Source: CAZSMK01 sp964608095
Lineage (GTDB): Bacteria; Sumerlaeota; Sumerlaeia; MWCT01; JAGHBZ01
Assembly (NCBI GenBank): GCA_964608095.1
Contig: CAZSMK010000039.1
Location: 1-9,531, forward strand
DNA: 9,531 nt
Direction: 5' to 3'
Shown here: positions 1 through 5,877 of the stretch, in pieces
How positions within the stretch are numbered: position 1 is the stretch's first letter
Layout: each line of letters opens with the position of its first letter
The notes under the pieces: generated by a model
The model's database searches: none
Told to the model about the DNA's origin: nothing
What the model saw: the letters and a program-made list of their open reading frames with translations, nothing else
Program-made: the position numbers and the translations under genes

Positions 1-138
1 GAGAGAATGGTATAATCCGTAATCGGTATCTTACAACAATAATGAGCACAACATTCAATCTTAAAACCGATTGTTTAGTCTAATTGTTTCCCGCAAAACT
101 CCTATTTAGCGAATGGCTCGGGAATCGATAAGAAGGTA

Positions 139-1302
139 TTAAGAGCAACGTTCAAGAAGTTTTGTTAAAACAAGGCGATCTTCGAAATGCTCATGCGCTA
201 TTGTACGAGCGTGTTTACTGTGGACGGAGTAATCGGACTCGACTTGTTTTAATGCTTCATAGGCTTCGTCGCCTGTTTGCCAGATGATCAATCCGCTCCC
301 AACAGGTATCTCCCCTGTAAATCCTGTATCCTGTATGACCGCTGGGCGCCCTGAGGCAAGATAACAAGCCGTGCGATCGCTAAACCAGCCGCAATTGGTC
401 TCGACATACGTGTGTTTTGCCACACTGAATTCACCACGGCTGTACGTCAGATAATGGTGATAACGCCACAAATCTGCGGAGACAGCAAAAGCATCAACAC
501 AATTCCAACCATGCTCGCTTAAGAACTCTTTGGGTCCGTTAATAGCCAATTCGAGATTTGCTCCCCCTGACTCTTTGCATCGACGTGCCAGGTCGAGGAC
601 TTTCAGAAATTCTTGGTCCTTATTGCCACCGATATCAGTGAAACTCTTTATAGACCATGTCATTACAGTAGTCCATTCCCGGCGGGCAGGCAGATTTCCC
701 GACGGAGGTGTCCAGATGTCCATACAGATGGGTTGCCATGTATGATACCATGTGAAATCTCCAGTAGGTACGCTGCAACGAGAAGTTCCGATGTTTCTGC
801 CGATCGTGAAGAGAACGTCATATTTTTTGAAAAAATCGACATACCATTTTTTCTTCTCGTCACTACTGTATGTCTTTAAAGCATTGTGAATAGCCAATTG
901 TGTGAAAGCGGGATCACTATCTATGAAGGCTTTAACAGGGATACGTGCATAGTGGTCTCGCCAAATCCAGCAACCACCGGAAAGAACAAGAAAAAGATCG
1001 GTAGAAGCGCAAATTTCTTTCCATTTTTCGAACGAGATACCGTGATGGTTGCCCTTGTAATCCACATAACACCAGTGAGTATCAAGATCGAAAGGTTTCA
1101 GGCTACGATTTATATAATTCAGGGCATACGAAGGATCGGTAGATACTGTGTTTAAGAGCGGGTCATAATTACATTCGCAGGTGTCTTCTAAATAAAAGAC
1201 TTCGTGACCCAATTTTCGCAAGCCTAAAAGATACATCAAGCTACACCAGGTCACACCCCCCCATGGGTAGCGACCGATTATACCTGCGAGGATAATTCTC
1301 AC
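139..1302 (-). CDS. CgeB-like GT-B glycosyltransferase
   Basis: Probable cytoplasmic glycosyltransferase of 387 residues that transfers a sugar from a nucleotide-sugar donor; substrate unknown. The N-terminus (MRIILAGIIGRYPWGG) resembles the first strand and glycine loop of a GT-B fold. The C-terminal half carries the clearest family signature: SRGEFSVAK at 288-296, GWFSDR at 305-310 and ASGRPAVIQDTGF at 316-328, the donor-site pattern seen in spore-maturation CgeB-like and related glycosyltransferases. No signal peptide or membrane segment is visible. The start is GTG (1300-1302), preceded by a near-perfect AGGAGG (1313-1318) with 10-base spacing, the best ribosome site in the window. It is the last gene of the block, 99 bases after the pyruvyl transferase. 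The 138 bases beyond its TAA stop contain no gene and no convincing terminator. Fold and glycan context are fairly sure; the sugar and linkage cannot be told. Confidence 0.85.
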   Translation of the reverse strand: MRIILAGIIGRYPWGGVTWCSLMYLLGLRKLGHEVFYLEDTCECNYDPLLNTVSTDPSYALNYINRSLKPFDLDTHWCYVDYKGNHHGISFEKWKEICASTDLFLVLSGGCWIWRDHYARIPVKAFIDSDPAFTQLAIHNALKTYSSDEKKKWYVDFFKKYDVLFTIGRNIGTSRCSVPTGDFTWYHTWQPICMDIWTPPSGNLPARREWTTVMTWSIKSFTDIGGNKDQEFLKVLDLARRCKESGGANLELAINGPKEFLSEHGWNCVDAFAVSADLWRYHHYLTYSRGEFSVAKHTYVETNCGWFSDRTACYLASGRPAVIQDTGFTGEIPVGSGLIIWQTGDEAYEALKQVESDYSVHSKHARTIAHEHFEDRLVLTKLLERCS

Positions 1303-1347
1303 AGCAACTTGTCCTCCTGTAGAGAGAATAAAAAGAATGTAGATGCT

Positions 1348-1353
1348 ATTATA
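1348..1353 (-). promoter_or_regulatory. Possible internal -10 element before the last glycosyltransferase
   Basis: A perfect TATAAT is read on the minus strand in the 99-base gap between the pyruvyl transferase stop and the GTG start at 1302, placed to give a leader of roughly 40 bases. No good -35 hexamer lies 16 to 18 bases upstream and there is no TG extension, so this may simply be chance in AT-rich spacer DNA. Confidence 0.22.
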
Positions 1354-1401
1354 TAAATGTTTGTCATGGGTATCCTAATTGTAATTTGCATAGGTTCATT
1401 A

Positions 1402-2394
1402 TTATTGTTTATTAGTATAAAAATCCTTGATTGCGCGAACAAACATATCGAGATCGGTGCGTAATTTATTTCGAGCAAAGAACAATTTCTGTGCTTCTGC
1501 CTTTCGTTGGTTCCTTAAGTTTTGAACTAATTCTATCAGAACGTGTGGATTGCGTTCAGCTGTTGAAACAACCCATGATGACATATCCAGGGATTTGGCG
1601 AAGTCGCGAACCTTGGGTTGATATTCAAGACTTATGAAAGGAACCCCTGCTACAGCTGCCATAGCATTGGCATGGAGTTTTTCGCCCATGAAAAGTTCGC
1701 AGCCGGCAAGAGATGACAGGGCTTCTAATGTTTGAGAACGGACGTCCAGGAGAAGACCTGAATCTCCTTCTATCTTCTTGCGAACAGCATTGATAAGAGG
1801 AAGGTCCTTTGACCATACTGATATCCATACAAACGACCAACCGTTGGCTTTTAGCTCGCGCAATACTTCCACGAGAAAATCATGCAAATCCTTATCGTTA
1901 GTACCCCATAATGAATCGTTTGTACTTCCAAGATTTACTCCCATACGTTTAAAGATTGGAGTGCGTTTGACAGGGCAATGAAGCCAGATATAAGGATCTC
2001 CGACACAGATTGCTTTTGACACCCCATGTTGATGCAGTAAATCGACCGAATCAGGTCCACGAACGCCCACAAAGTCGCACTTATTGAGCAGTGGTGTCCA
2101 GCGGTCAAAATGATTACCCCAAAAAGTTAAATCACCAACTCCAGTACCCAATACCACACCGCGGCCTGCCCTCTCCAGAGCAGACTCGAAAACATCGATC
2201 AACCATGGAGATTGATTGATAAGAGTGCCTCCTCCAAGAAGAGCAATATCATATTCATCACCGTCACACGACACTTCTATCTCGGGCGAGAGCAAGTCAC
2301 GAATAATCCACGTCAAAGATTCATCACCATGGTTTTCAGTGTTTTTGGTATAGCCGATATATCGAGCATGTAGTATGTGCGGAGAGGATTTCAT
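1402..2394 (-). CDS. Polysaccharide pyruvyl transferase family protein
   Basis: Predicted cytoplasmic enzyme of 330 residues in the polysaccharide pyruvyl transferase family (Pfam PF04230; members include CsaB and WcaK-type proteins). Members transfer pyruvate from phosphoenolpyruvate to a sugar, forming an acidic ketal. Visible family marks are LLGGGTLIN at 52-60, the VRGPDS segment at 111-116, the GEKLHA motif at 237-242 (family form usually G-x-R-L-H-A, here Lys for Arg) and the terminal EYQPKVRDF segment at 257-265. There is no signal peptide or membrane helix, and the length is normal. Its ATG overlaps the TGA of the GT4 gene by four bases (ATGA), and an AAGGA lies eight bases upstream (2403-2407), so it is translationally coupled. 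The context points to pyruvylation of the glycan made by the neighbouring enzymes. Some family members act on other substrates, so the exact reaction is inferred. Confidence 0.88.
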   Translation of the reverse strand: MKSSPHILHARYIGYTKNTENHGDESLTWIIRDLLSPEIEVSCDGDEYDIALLGGGTLINQSPWLIDVFESALERAGRGVVLGTGVGDLTFWGNHFDRWTPLLNKCDFVGVRGPDSVDLLHQHGVSKAICVGDPYIWLHCPVKRTPIFKRMGVNLGSTNDSLWGTNDKDLHDFLVEVLRELKANGWSFVWISVWSKDLPLINAVRKKIEGDSGLLLDVRSQTLEALSSLAGCELFMGEKLHANAMAAVAGVPFISLEYQPKVRDFAKSLDMSSWVVSTAERNPHVLIELVQNLRNQRKAEAQKLFFARNKLRTDLDMFVRAIKDFYTNKQ

Positions 2395-3416
2395 AGGGAT
2401 GATCCTTCTACAATATCAATCATAAGGTTTTCGAGATTACGAATCATGAGTTCAGCGGAGAAATGATCTTCTGCAAAGCGCCTGATAATCGCTCGTTCCA
2501 CATGTTCCATGCGTTCTATTCCAACCATCAAGTCTTTTTCGGTTTCACCAAGCCACCCTGTGATTCCGTGTTTCACAATTTCAGGCACCGCTCCCTTATT
2601 CAGTGCAATTACGGGAAGCCCACTTGCCAGTGCTTCAATCAATACCAGCCCAAAGGGTTCAGCGTAAGAAGCGGGATAAATCAAGGCACGAGCTTTAGAC
2701 AGGAAATCTGCTTTCTGTTTGCCATGAAGCTCACCGATATATTCAATGAGACGCCCATCTATTTTGGGTTTTATGGCCTGGTTGTAATATTCATTGGCGG
2801 GAGCAGCCATTTTTAAAGGTATGCCGGTTTGACGTGCGAGGTTTATCGCTTCCAGGGGACCTTTACCCGGTGTGAATCGTCCTAAAAATGCCAGGTAGTC
2901 TTCCCGATTTTCGTTGGGGCTGACATAGAATTGGTCAAGGTCTATACCATGCGGAATAACGTGGACACCTTGTATGTCATTAAAATTTCTCGCTTGATAA
3001 TGCGAACAGAAGTGTAAATGCCGGTTATGTGTTCTTTGTGCTAGATATACATAATCGAATCCCGGTTCGATGTGAATTGTATGAAGAGACGGGATAGGTA
3101 TAAAGTCGCAAAACAAAAGTCCAAAGTAATATGAATGGCAATGGATTAAGTCAAAATCATTCCAGGCTCGAAAGGCTTCACGAACTTGAAATCCCTCATA
3201 CACTTGCCATTCCCATTTATCAGGATCCTGGCTGTAACTTATTTCGACCGGGCTTTTTAACGTTGCCGTAGTTTTAGAATCTGCAGTCGCAAATAGAGTT
3301 ACTTCATGTCCCCTTCCAACTAATCCTTCAGTGATTGTAGCAACAAGGGATTCCACCGATCCTGCACCAACCGGAGGCACAGGGTGATGAAGAGTTGAGA
3401 TTTCCGCTATACGCAT
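2391..3416 (-). CDS. GT4 family glycosyltransferase (GT-B fold)
   Basis: Retaining glycosyltransferase of the GT4 family, 341 residues, cytoplasmic and probably membrane-associated on the inner face. The N-terminal domain begins MRIAEISTLHHPVPPVGAGS with the glycine-rich acceptor loop (GAGSVES at 17-23), and HEVTLFATADS at 37-47 is typical of the family. The C-terminal nucleotide-sugar domain starts near LAFLGRFTPGKG (175-186) and holds the E-x7-E motif: E253 in AEPFGLVLIEALASG and E261, followed by GLPVIAL and GAVPEIV. The interdomain HVIPHGID segment (152-159) is also typical. The ATG has a GGAG about ten bases upstream that overlaps the stop codon of the ABC exporter gene, leaving a 13-base gap. 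The gene overlaps the following pyruvyl transferase by four bases. Family assignment is firm; donor and acceptor sugars are unknown. Confidence 0.93.
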   Translation of the reverse strand: MRIAEISTLHHPVPPVGAGSVESLVATITEGLVGRGHEVTLFATADSKTTATLKSPVEISYSQDPDKWEWQVYEGFQVREAFRAWNDFDLIHCHSYYFGLLFCDFIPIPSLHTIHIEPGFDYVYLAQRTHNRHLHFCSHYQARNFNDIQGVHVIPHGIDLDQFYVSPNENREDYLAFLGRFTPGKGPLEAINLARQTGIPLKMAAPANEYYNQAIKPKIDGRLIEYIGELHGKQKADFLSKARALIYPASYAEPFGLVLIEALASGLPVIALNKGAVPEIVKHGITGWLGETEKDLMVGIERMEHVERAIIRRFAEDHFSAELMIRNLENLMIDIVEGSSL

Positions 3417-3429
3417 TACGTTTCAGCTC

Positions 3430-5214
3430 CTAACTTTTGTGCTGACCGATCATTTGTGCTTTCCACAAGCGGACATAAGCGCCCCCGTTCGCTATGAGCT
3501 CTATATGTGTGCCTTTTTCTACAATCCGCCCGTGTTGCACTACGAATATTTTGTTTGCTTCGCGCACCATGGAGAGCCGATGTGCCACGAGAATAACCGT
3601 CCGTCCCGACATAAACGTTTTTATTCTTTCAATCAAACGGGCTTCTGTCTCTGCATCGAGCGATGAAGTAGGTTCGTCAAGCAGTAAAATCGGCGAATCT
3701 TTAAGAAACGCTCTCGCCAGAGCAATTCGCTGCCTTTGACCAGCTGATAGAAAAACGCCTCGTTCCCCGACCATGGTGTCATAACCGTGGGGGAGTTCAA
3801 GAATAAAATCATGCGCCTCTGCCATCCGGGCTGCCATCTTAATCTTTTCATCTGAAGCAGAGGGGTCTCCATAGGCGATATTTTCATAGATGGAATCGGA
3901 TAACAACAAAGTTTCTTGAGGGAGCAGTGCGATATTACGCCGGAGCGATTCCAATGTTACATCCCGGATATTGGTTTCATCAATCAATATTTGACCGTCC
4001 CAGATTTCATAAAATCTCAAGATCAAATTTAGAAGAGTGGTCTTTCCCCCACCTGTTTCACCGACTATGGCGACCATTTCTCCGGGATTGATTGATAAAT
4101 TAATATCTTCAAGAATAATGTGCCCTTTTTCGTAACCAAAATCGACCGATTCGAAGCGGATAGCGCCGCGAGCTGATGTTAAAGGCTTCGCCCCGGGGCT
4201 ATCCTTGATTTCAGGTTCAGCTTCCAGGATTTCAAAAAGTCGTGACCCGCCACCGAGTGCGCTTTGAACACTTGACGCGGTATAACTTAAAACTGATAAA
4301 GGCGCATACAGCATGCTCAGGTAAGCGGTAAACACTAAAAATTCGCCGATAGTCAGATTCTCTGCCCGTACCTGTTGAATCCCTACCCAGAAGAGCGCCG
4401 CGGTACCCAACGCAAGAATCAGCGCCATATTAAAGCCGAATATTTTCTGCACAAGGGTCATCTTCAACCGAGTCTGAATACTTCCGCTACTTAATTCTTT
4501 GAATCGTTTCTGTTCAAGGGATTCGCGCGTAAAGGCTTTTATCAGCCGAATTGCCGACAAAATTTCCTGTGCACGTGAGGACACTGTCCCCTCTTGGTTC
4601 TGGTGTTCGAGCGATACGGTATGAATGCGCTTGGTATATCGTCGTAAGCAAATGATAAGCAGCGGAACAATTGCCAGTGCTACCGCAGTCAATAACGGAT
4701 TCAACAAAAGCATAACGACAAACATCCCGACCAGCATCATACTGCTCTTCACCACTCCCATGAAACCAGACTGAAAAGCAGTTTCAACCGCAGAGGTATT
4801 ATAAGAAATCCTGTACACCAAATCGCCGATCCTATGACTATCGTGGAATTTGAGTGACAAACGCTGAAGGCATCTAAGTAAATCGGATCGTAAATCTCGT
4901 ATCATTTTTGAGGAGCTTAATGTCGCGACTGTGGTTGAAACTACTTGAACCAGAGAATCCCCTGCCTGTAAAAATAAATATGCAAAGCAGGCGAGGGCTA
5001 ACAAGACCTCATCTTTAAACGCAACCGTCCATGAAAGTATGGAAAAAGGTTGGTCTCCGACAACGTGGTCAACGAGGATTTTCAGAGGCCATGGCTTTAA
5101 TAGCCCAAATCCGATCGATAAAAACATTAGAGCAAACTGTGCTACCAAGTATTTCTTGTATGGCAGCGCATAGCTGAGTAAATAGAGATAATGTTTCCAA
5201 CTCTTGGTTTTCAT
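3430..5214 (-). CDS. ABCB/MsbA-type ABC exporter (fused membrane and ATPase domains)
   Basis: Half-transporter of 594 residues that should work as a homodimer in the inner membrane, using ATP to move a lipid-linked or oligosaccharide substrate outward. The N-terminal half (about 20-320) has the hydrophobic stretches of a six-helix type IV exporter domain, including KILVDHVVG (45-53) and the coupling region near TRESLEQKRF (229-238). The ATPase domain has all key motifs: Walker A GETGGGKTT (385-393), Q-loop Q433, signature LSAGQ (489-493, Ala for the usual first Gly, a common variant), Walker B ILLLDEP (509-515), D-loop SSLD (517-520) and H-loop H545. It should therefore be active. The start has only a weak AGG upstream and follows the pseudopilin stop by 10 bases, suggesting coupling. 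The single-chain architecture resembles MsbA, PglK and NdvA/ChvA and differs from the split Wzm/Wzt exporters. A glycan or glycolipid cargo is inferred from the neighbouring glycosyltransferases. Confidence 0.93.
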   Translation of the reverse strand: MKTKSWKHYLYLLSYALPYKKYLVAQFALMFLSIGFGLLKPWPLKILVDHVVGDQPFSILSWTVAFKDEVLLALACFAYLFLQAGDSLVQVVSTTVATLSSSKMIRDLRSDLLRCLQRLSLKFHDSHRIGDLVYRISYNTSAVETAFQSGFMGVVKSSMMLVGMFVVMLLLNPLLTAVALAIVPLLIICLRRYTKRIHTVSLEHQNQEGTVSSRAQEILSAIRLIKAFTRESLEQKRFKELSSGSIQTRLKMTLVQKIFGFNMALILALGTAALFWVGIQQVRAENLTIGEFLVFTAYLSMLYAPLSVLSYTASSVQSALGGGSRLFEILEAEPEIKDSPGAKPLTSARGAIRFESVDFGYEKGHIILEDINLSINPGEMVAIVGETGGGKTTLLNLILRFYEIWDGQILIDETNIRDVTLESLRRNIALLPQETLLLSDSIYENIAYGDPSASDEKIKMAARMAEAHDFILELPHGYDTMVGERGVFLSAGQRQRIALARAFLKDSPILLLDEPTSSLDAETEARLIERIKTFMSGRTVILVAHRLSMVREANKIFVVQHGRIVEKGTHIELIANGGAYVRLWKAQMIGQHKS

Positions 5215-5224
5215 CTACGAATAC

Positions 5225-5785
5225 CTAAGGACCAAATCGCATAATATCCCCATTGCTCGTGGAACCATTTGTCGGATCATAATACATCAATAGTCCGCTA
5301 CCGCCTTCTTCAATTGCCGCTTCGTAGTCAATATCGGGACCTCGACTAAATAAAGCCCATCGACCTCGACGTTTCTTCTCCTCGAAAAGATAAAAATACA
5401 TCGAGGAATACTTCATTGCATCATTGAGACCGGGACTCCAATAGGCATAGGGTTCCCTTTCCCCCTTGGTAAACACTTCGTATGGAAATGAGGTAATATA
5501 CGCGATTGGCGTCGTCAGGAATTTTAAGCGCCATCCCCGGTCGCCCAGCGAATCAAGTGGTGTCGGAGGATATGAACTTAAATCAACACAATACGTCTCC
5601 AGTCCGGTTGCAAGCGTCCTTAAGTCGGATTCCGCTCGTGACGTCTTGGCGCGAATTTGGGCTTCGAGAAAATTCTGTACCGCTATGGATGCCAGAATCG
5701 CAATGATCGCAACGACAATCAGGAGCTCCACTAACGTAAATCCAGAGAGGCTTCCCTTAAGTGATGTTATGAATCGAGTAAACAT
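5225..5785 (-). CDS. GspG/PulG-like pseudopilin with type IV N-terminal methylation motif
   Basis: Pilin-like protein of 186 residues. A 15-residue leader (MFTRFITSLKGSLSG) ends at the prepilin peptidase site G15|F16. It is followed by the hydrophobic FTLVELLIVVAIIAILAS helix with the conserved Glu at mature position 5 (E20). The mature protein would be processed by a PilD-type peptidase, held in the inner membrane and able to join a pseudopilus. After the helix come EAQIRAKTSRAESDLR (41-56) and a soluble domain. The C-terminus has FSRGPDIDYE (146-155) and YDPTNGSTSNGDIMRFG (169-185), a pattern common to GspG-like proteins of several candidate phyla; its Asp/Asn/Ser-rich loop recalls the calcium site of GspG. 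An AAAGGAGA (5795-5802) precedes the ATG. It lies 92 bases after the GH/GT2 gene and 10 before the exporter gene. No other secretion gene is in the window, so its partners are unknown. Confidence 0.92.
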   Translation of the reverse strand: MFTRFITSLKGSLSGFTLVELLIVVAIIAILASIAVQNFLEAQIRAKTSRAESDLRTLATGLETYCVDLSSYPPTPLDSLGDRGWRLKFLTTPIAYITSFPYEVFTKGEREPYAYWSPGLNDAMKYSSMYFYLFEEKKRRGRWALFSRGPDIDYEAAIEEGGSGLLMYYDPTNGSTSNGDIMRFGP

Positions 5786-5877
5786 AACAAATCGTCTCCT
5801 TTGATTCAGACATTGCGCTCTAAGGTTAATCTTATTTTTTTATTCAAAGAGTTATTCTTTCCTTCGCAAGTTGATGC

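Noticed and set aside
11..16. TATAAT on the plus strand at the left edge
   Set aside because: The matching -35 position would fall outside the window and no plus-strand gene follows; the plus strand after it is antisense to the last glycosyltransferase gene.
56..73. Inverted repeat caatc/gattg downstream of the last gene as a terminator
   Set aside because: Only five base pairs, AT-rich, with an eight-base loop and no following T-run on the minus strand; too weak for an intrinsic terminator.
2463..2816. A 117-codon open frame on the plus strand
   Set aside because: It lies wholly antisense to the well-supported GT4 gene, has no domain-like pattern and no convincing ribosome site; it is a shadow of the real coding frame.
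5466..5804. A 112-codon open frame on the plus strand
   Set aside because: It is antisense to the pseudopilin, whose processing motif and ribosome site are clear; the plus frame shows no recognisable feature.
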